DNA of 64,000 nt from Burhinus oedicnemus (GCA_008921705.1 VFFE01006968.1:614227-678226), one strand, 5' to 3'; shown: positions 1-12,814, counted from the first letter of the stretch. Numbers and translations: made by a program. Notes: generated by a model from the sequence alone, not told the origin.

Positions 1-1560
1 ACTGCCTGGCGACTTCTGCAGAGATGAGTGGGGATCCTACAGGTAAGATCCTGCTTCTCTGCACAGCCCTGCTCAGCCCGCTGCAGCCTGTCCTCCCTGT
101 GCACTGAATCATGCAAAAGTTGCATTAAAAGAAATATGCAGTCTTCCACTTGCTACTATTTCCTTTCTTCCTGCTTTTCATTCACCTCCCATTCTTCCCC
201 CCGGAAGCTGGTGTGGATGGCAATCTCTTCTCTTTGATGTTACTTTGATTACCTCTGAGCTCTGAGGACACAGGAGAGAGTGTCCCTGATCTGAGTCACC
301 TCGAGTGCTACTGACAAATAGTATGGTGGATGCAGCTGTCAAAATTTAGCACGGCTACCATGCCCATGCTAGCGGACTTTGTTCCAGAAGTTGATAATTT
401 GGCTTTATTTAGCCATCTCTTTCTAACAGAACAGCAAAATGGATTCTTAGCTGTAGGTCTCCTTTCTGTAAACTTCACATACCTGTGCTGGAGTGAAGCT
501 TTACACCAAGCAGATTGCTGACTTTTATTCTTTTTTTTTTTTAACTAGGGGAAGAAAACAGGCAAAATATAATGCAAAAAGGCAGCCTGAATGGTTTAAA
601 TTTGTTTATGTTAAAGCAACTAAAGTCAGGATCTTAAAACAGGATGCATCAAGTGAGATAAGTTATATATGACACTTTCAACTTTTCCTGGCATGAAATG
701 GCATACCTAAGAATGAAAGGATATGGCCCTTTGGGAGCCAGTGAGGCTATTCCTGCTCCCATCTTACTCAGAGGGAAGAGAAAATGCCCTCTTTCTGGCT
801 GTAGCAGGATTAGTTTCTTATACGGTACCTATCTTTAATTCTCTGGATTCACAGAAGGAAAGCACAGCAATCATTCACTTATCCAGAATAACATGTAGCA
901 GGCTCTGACATTTACTCATAAAGGATTAGAAGTATTTCTGAAAGCACAACTGTAATTATAATAACTCATAATTTAAAATTACAGCAAAAGCTTTTATTGT
1001 TGGTTTTTTTTTTGCCTCAAACTCTCAGCAGAAATTGTAGCATTACTGTCAAAAAAAATGTAAGAAGAGGCAAGGTTGCACTTTTCTGACAGGGAACAGA
1101 AGACTATAAAAGAGAATCAATGTCCTTGTTGCTGCGTTACTCCTTTCTGATCTGAGACAATAGCTCTGTGCTCACAGAATTTACAGGCAAGAAGACAACT
1201 TATTTGGTCCACTTGACAGAGATTCACACACACAAAAAATGTGTCTGTAGAGGAAACAGTTCAGCTACTTTACGAAGTAACCGAGATGTTGATAGTGCTC
1301 ACCTCTTCAGATTGACACCAGCTAATGGTATTTTATTTTCAAGTGATTTCATTATAGTAAAGGAGAAACACTTTTCTTTTTCCTGATGGCATACAAGTGG
1401 AAGAGACAGAGCAAAATGATTCTAAACAAAATGAACGAAATGAGAAGCTTCATCTGAACAAAAAGAGGGGCAGAAACACGGCATGTAAGCTCCCACCCAC
1501 CCTTTACACCTTCAGAGGGAAGAGCTAGGCAGTAGTGGTTGAGCTTGCTGTCTCTTTACA
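1..1560. other. Unique AT-leaning sequence, no gene recognised
   Basis: I see no recognisable protein family, RNA gene or young repeat here. Short T runs (about 529-541 and 1003-1012) are ordinary low-complexity tracts. A good 5' splice-site match (ACAG|GTAAGA) lies at 38-47 and could end an exon that begins outside the window; it is reported as a finding. Open frames here are under 75 codons and look like chance. Confidence 0.6.
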
Positions 1561-1569
1561 CTGAGTCAA

Positions 1570-1790
1570 GGACTGCTTTGTTCTAGGCTGGGGAAACATA
1601 TAATAAATGCAAGCCACTTTCCTGAACAATTTACAATCCAAAAGGACAAGGCAAACAGAGAAAAATGACAGTCTGAGTCGTCATCACCAGTCCCTGAAGG
1701 TGCAAGACTGTAACCTCATCTGTTGTATAATCAAAAGACTGCTGGGTCCTGCCATGGCCGCAGTCAGGAACAGGATCTGAATTGGCACCG
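1570..1790 (+). repeat. Eroded MIR-like tRNA-derived SINE
   Basis: Two separated stretches follow the order seen in ancient amniote MIR-type SINEs. The first is an 'aatttacaatccaaaagga' block (about 1629-1647) followed by 'caaggcaaacagag'. The second is a 'gtcaggaacaggatctg' block (about 1763-1779), corresponding to the family's 'gccaggaatagaaccc' segment. The intervening core is poorly preserved, so the call rests on order and partial wording only. An alignment to MIR consensus sequences would settle it. Confidence 0.35.
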
Positions 1791-4700
1791 AGCACGTCAG
1801 CTCGCAGCAATGTAGACTTAACAGGCTATATACCGCTGTCAGTGTAAGGCAGGACATTTATGGTCTTGTGTTCGGTACAGTGAGAAAAGGATTTATAGAT
1901 ACAAGTGAATTTCAATAGCAGGTTGAGATGCTCACCTTCACTCTCTCCATTCAGAAGAATGGAGAAGGGTACATTAATAACTCCACAAAATCATTTTGGC
2001 TAGCTTTTCACTTCTCAACTTCCCAGATGGCTATCCCAGCAGAGCTTTTTCTAGGGCTCTCTATTTTTCTGAAACTGGCTTTTCCTTCCTTTTACTTCTT
2101 GTGACCTTCAGCCTCAGTGCAATAATACATCTTTATTGGAAAACATAACATCAGTCACAGTTTCACCATTCTCATTCCTCATTCTTTTCCAGCATCCAAA
2201 AGGTGAATGCATCCAAAATGGAATTGAGATTTCTTTCCCAGTTGGATCTTAGAACAGTAATAAATGAGTTACCATCTGCATTTCTAATTAAAAATCCAAT
2301 TGGTATAATGTAATGATGTTTCTGGATGCAATTAGCAACTGCTGGGGGTCTCTTTATAGAACCAGCACTACAATTATGAGGCAAATAGATTCTATCATAT
2401 GCAGTGAAGAGCTTTTTCGAAGTTTTTCTATCCTTAGCTGGATGGATTCGCAATAGGCAGTTAGGCACTTTTAGATACTGTAATCTACTGAAATGCACAA
2501 TTCAGGTTAGTACTTGAGTTTCCCACACAGTTCAGGGCAGAATTAAATGCCTAATAGAATCCATTGAGCCTTCAAAATCATGCCTGACTTCTGGAGTTTT
2601 ACATTTACTACAGAATCTAAGTCCATATGTTTATCTTTGGATCACAAGCACTGCATTAAGAATAAATAGCGGAGATATTTACTTTTTCTTAGAAGTAGGG
2701 CTGATAAAAATGGTGAAACTTTCTGGGGATTTTTCAGGAAAAAAAAGTTTTACCTGGTTTTTAATGGTCAGTAAAAATTTCAAAGCCACAAATTAGTCTT
2801 GAAGATATTCATGGATAAGTTCTTCTAGATCAAAGTTTCATAACTTTGTTATAGCAATGACTTAGAGTTCCGCAATCCTTTACAAATTAGGTTTTGTAAA
2901 GAGAAGAGTGACAATGACAGAGAATATATTTAAAAGCCTCTTTCTCCGCCTCCCTTATCTCTGTGTATATACACACATAGCTATACTCAAAGGCTTGCAG
3001 AAAAGTTTTCTGCCAGAGTATTGGCATGTGTCTGAAGTGTTACCATTTTTCAGACTCAAACAGTGACGTTTGTAAAAGAAAGACACTCCGCAAGCAATGC
3101 CACTCTTAGCCTAGCTAAATCATCAGCAGCACTGTCTTATTCCCTAGCTTCTCTATAGTTAAAGAAAACCAAGATCATCAGTATGACCCAAAGTCCCAGG
3201 CTGCCTGGATTTCAGGTTTCTCAGGGGCAGACCTAGAGATGTTCTCAGGTTCTTTCAGCCCATTTAGTGATCTGTCTGTCTGAGCATGTGGAGGCACCTC
3301 CTTCCCTCTTTCCAGGGCCACCATGTCATCGGGATCTTGCAAAGCATGAGAGTGGCTGGGTGGGATGGACCTCCTCCCAGACCTGTGAGCCCCCGAGATC
3401 AGTGCTTCCTAGTTCCTGTTTGATCCTTAGAGGAAAGAGAATCTAAAGGACACAAATGGCTTAAAGCGCACGTAAGATGCCATTGCTTCCTCACAACAAA
3501 ATCAAAATGACTCCCACTCTAATGATACAGTAACTGAAGCAACAGAGCCAACTCTACAAAATGAGGTTTTTAATGCAAATTTCTGTGTATTCTTTGTCAG
3601 AAAACATAGAACATTTGATAAAACTGCTTCTGGCTCTCTAAACATGAAAATAGACAGACTGTAGTAAAAAAAATTATCATTCTATTTGGTTTGTACTCAA
3701 CTTCTTCCTAGTTTAAGTCAAGAAACTCTGCTAGCTGACCCAAAGAGATTTATTCCAAAATCAGATTAGATCGCAGATTTGTTGCCTTTACCAGAGATCT
3801 TAGCAGTAGCAAAGGGACCGGGCTGCAAACTGAGGCAGTCTGAACATTCATATACTGTGCCTCCAGCTCATGATTGGTATTTATAAAATGCTATGGCCGT
3901 GCTAATATTTGCTCTGTGATGAACCTCTTGGCTTACTTTCAATTTCTTAAATAATTTTATATGATTTGTAATACGTGGCTGCCATTGAGACTGTCTGAAT
4001 CGGGCAGCAGATGAATTTAGGAAGCAATGAATGAGTGAGAGAAAGCAGCAGCGTGACAGGCAGTATTCAAACTAGTCAGAGCAACACTGCTTAATCTGCT
4101 TCGCCCCGATTTGATGAGTATGAGAAGAGTTTGTGTCTTCCTTGTAGGTCAATTACAATCAATTAAGCTTACATTTGTAGTGCAAGGAATTTCTCTGGAG
4201 TTCAGCAGTGAGATGAAAAGAAGGGGTTCCTGGGACCATCATTTTCTATCCCCTTTGCAGCAAAAGGATCGCAATGCATACCGTGGTTTAACACGGCTTC
4301 CTTTTGAGAATGGGGGTGTGAGCTGCCCAGCCTGCATAATCATGCAGTGAGCCATGCCAGGACAGACATGCTCGTGGGGCCATGGACTACACGATGCCTC
4401 TTCACTGTGGCTGGAGCCACTCCTTGCTTCAGCAGTCCCGCTCTTGAAGAGGAGGCACTGGGAGGAGGTACGTGGTATGAAACTCCAGGTAGTGTTTTTG
4501 CTTTATTTTTGCCACTTTCTTTCTAAACATGTTTACCTTGACTTTGACAGACTATGTGAAGCTTTCTACCCATCTTCTATCTTTCTCTGATAATCAGCAC
4601 AACCTCTGCAGTCGCTGACACATCTAAATCGCTCTGGGTGCCACAAATCATGCTGCTGGAATACTTCCTGGTCAGCACAACTTGCAGAAGTATCTTGAGC

Positions 4701-6114
4701 AGTGGGCAAACTACTGTGAGGAGGAATTTGGAAAGTGGGGATAAGTTTCCCGTGGCAGGAATACCCACTGGTCGGCAGGAGGGGCTGTCATGGCTACCAC
4801 CCATGAAACCAGCTGTCAGCTGGGATCTGGCCCTAATTGTACAGCACCAAATAATAGTCCTACAAAACCAAATCCCACTTTGAGAGGTAATGGCCAAGGT
4901 GGCAAGAGCAGTTACAGCAAACATGCCTGAAGAGGCTCCTGCACTGGTTTCCTTCAAGTCTCAGCAGAAAAAAATAGGCAAGATAATAATCAGAGATTAT
5001 TAGCTACTGATCCTTCAGTGTCATGATAGGCTGCTTTGCTTTGCAGGGCCAGAGGTGTCATAATGTGATAATATGGTAATTTTTTGGTTGTGTTTTTGTT
5101 TTAGAAAGAAGCCTAGTTGTACATGTCAAAGACTGCCGAGGGAAAAAAAAAAAAGAGGGAAGAGAAAATCCGATTTTTCTGACCTTTAGGGCATATACAG
5201 CAGTATGGTTAAGTCAGTGAGTGGAGCTCACCATTAATATTTAAGAGATTGCAATGTCTAAGTTACCGTCATTGAAATTCAGATGACTCGGTGCTTTTCT
5301 GCCTAATCTTGCACTCTTGATTCTACTTTGATTCAATTCACTGGGGGGAAGTTTGGGCTCTTGGTCACTAACATGAAGTCAGATACAATATATCAGTTCA
5401 TTTTTTTTCCTTTTGACCATTCTTCTTGAGTTAAGAAGTCTGATAATGCAGAGCTGACATTTGGGGAAAATCTAGAAAATGAATTCCTTTTTATCTCCGG
5501 GCTAAGCTGCACCAGTGAATAGAGTACTATAATAAAACCTATTTGTATGCCTGTCATACAAAGACAAACCTTTTCCAAAGGAAATGGATTTGAGTATTTG
5601 CAAGAAATGATAAACAGTCAGACAAAAAGGTACTGAATTTCACTTTGAGATGCATGGGAGAAGTAGGTCTTAGCTTCCCTTGTCAGGGAGGAGGAATTCA
5701 TATGAAAGCCATGTCAGCTGAGAGTCTCAGAAATGAGATCTTATCCAGCTCTTCGTGGAAAGAAGTGACTTGGAAATACCTTGAAGGGAGTGGTTTAGAG
5801 TTATGAACAAAATGTCAGCCTGCATTTTTATCAGGAACAAATCAAAAGAGGCTTATCCACTTCTGAGAAAAAGAATTACCCAGATTTCATTTGTGCAAAG
5901 CCCGTGTGCAAAGCTGTGTTAAAATCTAGTCCTCTCTCTGATGTATATAACTGAATTATGGTGAATAGGTGCTTATACAAGACAGAGTGCTGATACAGAG
6001 CCTAATGCCAAAGTGCTGCCACTCTCCCAACTCTCCCATGAAGCCAAAGCTATATTTTGCTGACAAAACAGCCTTGCAGCCAGAGCCTGTCCGGTTCCTG
6101 GCCACCTTGGGCAA
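1791..6114. other. Unique intergenic sequence, no gene recognised
   Basis: This is AT-leaning sequence with short simple tracts, for example an imperfect TA/CA run near 2960-2980 and an A run at 5142-5153. The largest open frames (108 codons at 2172-2498 minus, 126 codons at 4577-4957 minus) show no domain, signal peptide or recognisable motif, and both are plausible by chance. Confidence 0.55.
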
Positions 6115-6626
6115 CCTGGGTGACACACAGACCTGCAGCCTCATAGCCTGGGTGACACACAGCCTTGCAACCCAGCTGCCTGGGTGACACAGGGCCCTGC
6201 AGCCCCACAGCCTGGGTGACACACAGCCCTGCAGGCCCACAGCCTGAGTGACACACAGCCTTGCAGCCCCACAGCCTGGGTGACACACGGCCCTGCAGGG
6301 CCACAGCCTGGGTGACAAACAGCCTTGCAGGCCCACAGCCTGGGTGACACACAGCCTTGCAGCCCCACAGCCTGGGTGACACACAGCCCTGCAGGGCCAC
6401 AGCCTGGGTGACACACAGCCTTGCAGCCCCACAGCCTGGGTGACACACAGCCCTGCAGGGCCACAGCCTGGGTGACACACAGCCTTGCAGCCCCACAGCC
6501 TGGGTGACACACGGCCCTGCAGCCCCACAGCCCGGGTGACACACAGCCTTGCAGCCCCACAGCCTCGGTGACACACAGCCTTGCAGCCCCACAGCCTGGG
6601 TGACGCACGGCCTTGCAGCCCTGCTG
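6115..6626. repeat. Minisatellite, 16 units of exactly 32 bp
   Basis: The unit is roughly CCTGGGTGAC, then ACACAGCCTTGCAGCC, then CCACAG. The TGAC tetramer falls at 6121, 6153, 6185 and so on to 6601, always 32 bp apart, so 16 units span 512 bp with no indel between units. A partial unit (ACAGCCTTGCAGCC) also lies just upstream at about 6068-6081. Two unit types recur: one with CCTTGCAGCCCC and one with the palindrome CCCTGCAGGG (6291-6300, 6387-6396, 6451-6460). Because 32 is not a multiple of 3, every translation cycles through three frames. This explains the long repetitive open frames on the minus strand (5956-6762, 6050-6592, 6141-6866), which I do not regard as genes. Confidence 0.97.
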
Positions 6627-7255
6627 CCATACCCTCCCTAGTGAGCGTGGCAGGCTGTTGGCTGCCGTCATGCTCCTGGGATAAATCTCTCTCCTTGCTA
6701 CATTCTCCTGTGACCACAAAAAAGTGGCTGGCAGCGGTGGTCTGCCGTGGAAGCTGAAGCATCTCATCACATTTGAAGGCATTTTGGAGTGGTTACAAGG
6801 GACAAGTTTGTCTAAGATCAGCCTTTTCCACAGGGAGTCGCTGAGTTTATTGATGTAAGCGACCAAGTAATATCTGAGACACTTGAAAAGGCAAATCCTG
6901 TGCTAAGGAAAGGCAGGTGGAGGCATGTGAAGGCAGACGTGTGCAGTTAGCTGGAGAGTCTGGGCCTGCGTTACGCAGAGGAGATGGGCGAGTTCAACAG
7001 CTGCGTATTAGTTCAGGGCTTTTGTGATATTCAGAGATCTTTTAGAGATTCAACCAATCACTGTAATTCAAGCCATAATTAATATATTTTCCAAAACAAT
7101 TTAATTGTTGGCTAAATGTAGTTGAAGGATACTGTCATGTTTAAGTTTAGAATGGAGTAGTTAAGACACCTACTGCCGCAGAAATGTCATGGTGGGTTAA
7201 TGCATAATGATGGTAATTATACTAAATGAAGAATGTTCGAGTGCTTACCAAGCTT
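6627..7255. other. Unique sequence, nothing recognised
   Basis: No gene, RNA or repeat is recognised. The minus-strand open frames that start here run into the minisatellite and are products of its repeat structure. Confidence 0.5.
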
Positions 7256-7415
7256 AATTAAACTTTGCAGCACTCCTAAGACAGAAATATTGTTATGGTA
7301 ATTTTAACAGGTAGGTGAATTGCTCATCCTGGCACATGAAGGCTAGGTAATTTACTCAAGGTCACACATCAAGCCACAGTAGAGCCTATCACCTTGACTC
7401 CTAAGCTGACTTCCA
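7256..7415 (+). repeat. MIR SINE fragment
   Basis: The segment contains the MIR core signature: 'aatttactcaaggtcacaca' (7349-7368), then a tail near 'gccacagtagagcct' and 'ccttgactcctaagct'. This matches the family order of a 'taacttgcccaaggtcacaca' core, 'gcagagcc' and 'ctgactcc'. The upstream half ('aggtaggtgaatt') also fits the position of the family's 'gaggtaggta' block. It is a deeply diverged copy, as expected for MIR in birds. Confidence 0.7.
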
Positions 7416-10377
7416 GCTGCAGTCATCAAATAATTCCCTCTCTCCTAATGTTTAGGCTTTTTTTCTCAAATAGAAACTGGGTTTCATTCATAGACCTGAT
7501 TGTTGATAAATTCCTCTGTCCTCAAAGGACATATGTCTCCAATCTCTCCCAGGTAATTCATGCCAATGTGGCAATTTTCTAGAAAGTGAAGGATGTGAGG
7601 GCAAAAAAGAGGACAACATGAAGAAAGAAACAGAGGCAAAAGCTAATAAAAGAGTGGAATGAAAGGAACGAGAGGCAGAAGAAAATCATGGCATACAAGT
7701 GAAAGACAAAGGAGTCAAGAGGGAATTAAGGGTTAAAAGAAAAGTGAAACAAATAGGTGAAAATAATGAAATGGGAAAGGACACCATCAGGAATTAGCAG
7801 ACAGGAAACTGTGAGTAAAATCAAAATGCTGTAAGAACTGAGATGCATTTAGTGGAAATGTATTAAAAGTAAAAATCTACTGTCTCCACTGCAGTATTCT
7901 GTTTACATGCCAGGAAATTCCTTACGCCCTCGATCTGTTAAGTGGTACTGTACATAGGGACAGAAAAAACTGCTGCCCTGAGTAAAGATGAAAAACACAG
8001 CAAAACTCCTGCAGAGTAACCCTAAAATGGTAACACGAGCAGACTGTGGAAGGAGTCCCTACTGAGATCTTTTGATTAACCTTGCTGTGATGTAAGTGGG
8101 GAGCCTAGATTAAACCAGCCATTTCTTCCCTTTTTTCCTCTCCTTTTAGGTTACAGTAATGCAAATAACTAGTAGAAATACATATACGAAGGTGGTGGGT
8201 TTTTTTTTTTAACTCTTAGTCTTACTTCATTAACTTGATAAGTAACTATTTTTTCCATTGAACGCAAGAGTAGTTCAAGATACTGTTAAAAAGAAGTAGA
8301 TGGGAAACTCAAAGATAAAAAACCACATCTTAGCTGACAGATGTGGCCTTCCTAACCCAATTAGGAAATCAAAGCATTGAGTGTGTAGAAGGAGTGGGAG
8401 CAGACCAACACCTCTTGATCCCAAACTATTTCTCCTGGCCTATACAACATGCAGCTGACTAGACTCCTCTTCCTGGTGCTGCTGGTCATTCTTATGCATT
8501 GTTCAGCTAGTGTGCAAAAAGTATTGAGGTGGTCTGAATGTAAAGCTCTTCTTAGGTTAATGTTTTTAATCTGTGACAACTTTCTTATACCCATCTCTGT
8601 GGTTCCTTCCATGCAGATTAATCCTTCAGAGAGATGCTGAGAAGCATCTTCCCCTCTCTGTAGCCATAACTTTTAAGAAGCTTTGGTCCTACCAGGAATT
8701 CTATCAGAAATAGCTGACTACCAGCAAAACAGAAGATCATTTCTATTCTCTCATCAATAGCATGCTCTGCTTCTTCATTGGTCGCCTTGCTTAGACTTCC
8801 CAGCATGGTTTGCCCATGGAGGTCATGTGCATGGACATGGTAGTGATACAGTACAGTTGAGATTGGTTTGCTGACCACTGTTTACAGACAGACAAACTCC
8901 CCATGACTTGTCATACACAAAATTTACTGAAGCTTCCATATCATGACATACTACACCTGTTGATCAGTTTTCACCAAATCTTTGGTCAGACAGATTGGTT
9001 GCTTTACAAAGAGTGGATGGCTGCTTTTTGTCTGTGTGACAACACTTATTTTCAAGTTTAATATTCATGTTAGGTGTCCCTAAAATGCAGTGGCTAGAGC
9101 ACACGTGTGAATGGGAGGAAATGGCAGAAATACAGCCATGGTGAATTCACTTCTTATCTGAGTGAATATTTACACAAAGGGTTTCGTTTTCAGCTCACCG
9201 AAGCACAACCAGCCCTCATGATTCAGTTCATCAACCAACTGTTAATGACTTGAGGTTAATAGCAGGTTTCTTTTCTTAACCTCCTGACTGCATGTCCTGG
9301 CCACTAAAGAATGTATAGGTGCAGTCACATGGTACAAGGTCTGATTTAAAAGTTCTCCAAAGAAATTTAATAATGTACTATTCATTGAACCATTTTGTAT
9401 TTGCTACAGTTTTCACTTGGGAACGTGAAATCTCTGGAGTGGTAGCTCTGTTTTGTAAACTGCCTGTTCTGGCACAGTCAGGTAATCAGAAATGTCATTG
9501 CCAGTGGCTATTCACCACATTTTCTAACTTTTGATTAAATATATCTCATTATTTTTACTCAATATTAGTTATTATTTCCATGACTTTGAAATGAGAATTG
9601 CAAATGCTTTGATAAAGGGATAAAAGTCTGTAACTTGAGGAAAGGAATTCTTGCAGAGTCCTGTTTTGTAGCTTTCTCTTGCTGTGGCTGCTGAATCTCA
9701 ATAGTTACTGTCTCTTCAACAGCAAGATCAAAGACCGGTGCAGGAAATACAGGTAGATAATTTAGGTACAACTCAAGCCAGGCTGTTCTAGTGGCCAGGT
9801 GGAAAACAAAATGCAGGAAATTAATCCAGCTCCTGGTCCTCAGGATCAGAGAATCTGTTCCTTCAGCATCTCCCATGATGGTCTACACACCTGAAATGTA
9901 GAAGGCAGGCTCTGGACTTGGCAACTTCAGGGATCAGACAGTACAGCTGACCAGCAACAGCCTGGGCACGTGCTGCAGCCCTCAAAATACAACTGATTTG
10001 AGCAACCCCACTGCTCGCAGCATTGGAACAACAAAATCCTTCCAGATTTCCTGCGACAGTTCCTCTTCAGGCTTTACAGCTCTTCGGTACTTACAAAGGT
10101 AGTCTGGGTTAAGTGTTATGCCTGGGACGGTAGGCAAACATCTTGGCCTATAAATTTAAGCAAATTTAACAATTGTGGAAATTCTGTACTCCTTATGGCC
10201 AAATGCTCTGCAAACTGAAATCTGTAGTCTGCTACCTGAACAAGACCTGCTCGTTGCAGTCAGGCTTGTATACTACTTTTCTCAAGGCGCTGTAAAGCCA
10301 GTTGAAAGTCTCTCATGCCAAAATCTGTGAATCTGCTACATATTCCTTTCTCCACATCATGATACACCATCATCACA
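7416..10377. other. Unique sequence with a purine-rich block, no gene recognised
   Basis: The stretch 7581-7780 is strongly biased to A and G on the plus strand, with no long pyrimidine run. A T run sits at 8201-8210. Open frames reach only about 100 codons (9565-9876 minus) and none carries a recognisable motif. Confidence 0.55.
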
Positions 10378-10542
10378 GGTTGCCCAGGGAAGCTGTGGAG
10401 GTCCCATCCCTGGAAGGGCCAGGTTGGATGAGACTTTGAGCTATCTGGTCTAGTAGAAGGTGTCCTTGCCCATGGCAAGGGGGTTGGAAATAGATGTTCT
10501 ATAAGGTCCCTTCCAACCTAAACCATTCTATGAGCCTATGAT
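10378..10542 (+). mobile_element. CR1 LINE, 3'-terminal fragment
   Basis: This is the last ~165 bp of a CR1 retrotransposon. It begins at the conserved 'ggttgcccagggaagctgtg', passes 'ccatccctgga' and 'aaggtcccttccaacctaa', and ends in a degraded ATTCTATGAGCCTATGAT tail. Compared with the copy at 32.3-33.0 kb it lacks a few bases after 'ccctggaag'. The short 5'-truncated form is typical of CR1 insertion. No coding capacity remains. Confidence 0.92.
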
Positions 10543-12814
10543 CACAAAGAAACACAGTAAAATTAGTAGTGGAGCAGAGGCATAACATTAACCATTTTCT
10601 CTGTGGTCATAGACAAAAGTAAGAAAATTTGGGGGAATGAAGAGAGGGAGGGTATTGCCTTGTAGAATTGTTTGTTAAAGAAATATTTTGATTCAAACTC
10701 AGATTTAATAGCAAACTTTGCCAGAATGAAAAAACTTGATTCCAAATCAGGAAAAAATATCCTGAGAAATTTCTAAATTCTCTGTGTTTCAGATGCTGAT
10801 TGTTCTGGACACATTTGGTCCATGTTTCATTAAGGGAATGGAAATGTCTTCCTCCTAAGGATTCCTGGTCTGCATCCCTGTTTCCAGGGGCTCCCCTGCT
10901 GTTCCAGTTGAGGTCCATCACTGGCAGCTTGAGTTTGTTCTTCCAGAACTGTCCTTTTTGGACTGCTGATTCCTTGCCATGAGGATGACTAGCTACTACA
11001 CAGAGAGCGCAATAGTTTCTGTGGCTCCCTGCTCCCTTAGGATAGATCTTTGTGCCCCTGCAATAGCTACATTTTGCAGAGATTTTGCCATCTCAGTTTC
11101 ATACCTTAGAGGCTAGAAAATATGTCTTCATTTTTTGAGGAAGTCAGTGATGGTGAGATGTGCTGCAGCTACAGCTTCTGGATGATGTAAGGTTTCCAGA
11201 CAGCTGACCCCGTCTGGAAAGGATCACAGTAGGGTGAAAGTAGGGTGACCCAGAGGCCTGTGGCTGTAGGATACCCCGAGGTCCCTGGTGAAGGGCACAT
11301 GGAAGAAGTGCAGCAGCGTGCACTGAGGCTGCAGGTAACAGAAGTCCACACACCACAGCAGCCTATACCTGCCATTCTTCTGGAAAACTTCACTGAAAAG
11401 GAGATATTTTAAGAGATAAAGTGGCATTTTCCTGACCTCGCAATATAACATAATTTTCTCTGACGTGATTTTAGTAAGTCTTATTATTATGGTATCTTCT
11501 GTCCCACAATCAGGCACAGATTAAATCATTCTTAACAGTTTTATAAAGGACAGAACAAACAAACGTAACAGAACTTGATTCAATGTATTTCCTCTGAAAG
11601 CCATTTTAGATAAAAAAATAAAGGCCTGTAAAAAGAAAAGCTCGGATCTGGTTTCAGCATATGTCTATAAATCCAGAATCAGTACACCAAAGGCAATGGA
11701 GTTATTTAGATTTTTTTTACCACTAATGATTAGTGTTACACAGTATTGCTATTCCCTCACCAGATCCCTCCCAAATCAAGAGAGATGTTTTAAGGCAGCT
11801 ACTTTAATATTCTGAGGGCAGAATTTTTTGTATAAATCCACATTCACTTGAATGTTTACAAGATTTTTTCTTTTTACAAGCATTCTGGTAAACACAAGTG
11901 TTTGTGGAATGCAGCTGAGTGGTTTAATGAATAGCAATAAAGCCAGTCTTTAGTCTGTATTCAAAGGAATAGTCTTCTCATATTCTCATTAAAATATTCT
12001 TGAGCATCAGTTACTGCATTTAACAGCTTTTGGGGATGACTGGGTTAGAAATAGTTAGAACTTGTACATTTTTTCAAGAATATAAAATTTTGTTTTTCAA
12101 ACAGTTATGTGAGAGATCAAAAATTTCAACATTTCTCATGCTTATTGGCAAAATATCACCAAAAATGCTGGGTACCTTTGTAATCTGAAGTTGCAGATGG
12201 GTTTATATCCAACTGCAATAGTTACACCTCCTCTCATATAAACTAAAGAGAAAATCATGCCCTATCTCATGCAGCTGGTTTAAAGTCCCAGCCTCCATAT
12301 TGCAGAGCTGTCATGAGTGGCCCCCACAGGATGAGGGGGCAGGCGCATCACTGGACAACACATGGCAGTGTATGAGGACCTGGCACCGCTTACTGGGGTA
12401 GCTGGGGTCTGTGATGCTAAACATGCCACGTGTGTAAATGAATCAGGTCAGCAAAGGCAACCACGGGAGCACTTGTGTCTGCAGTGTCTCCTATTTAGCA
12501 GGCTCTTCTTGGACTGTAGTTCCTGTCTGATGTTTGTGGAGGAAGAAGAACTGTATGTCAAAAGGGCATGTACACCACATGTGATAAATTTTAAAGGGAG
12601 CATTTGTGGTCTTCATGTTCAGCCTGAAGGATCACCGTCCAGTACCTTCTGTGAGAGCAGAGTGTCTACAGGCACCTGGGGGCAGCTGAAGCTGATGCTT
12701 TTTCTGCTTAGAAAGGTAAGGAAGAGAAAACAAACTTTGCAGGAGAGAGCTGAGGATATACACTTATGGATCTATTCTATAAACACCTTGGACAGAAACA
12801 CAAGAGAAGTTCTG
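10543..12814. other. Unique sequence, no gene recognised
   Basis: No family is recognised. A 9-bp perfect inverted repeat lies at 11193-11220. A 152-codon plus-strand frame at 12362-12820 has no identifiable domain and runs into the CR1 copy that follows, so I treat it as fortuitous. Confidence 0.5.

Noticed and set aside
5956..6866. Long Cys-rich repeat proteins on the minus strand
   Set aside because: They arise from a stop-free 32-bp minisatellite read in all three frames; no start context, signal peptide or splice structure supports a gene.
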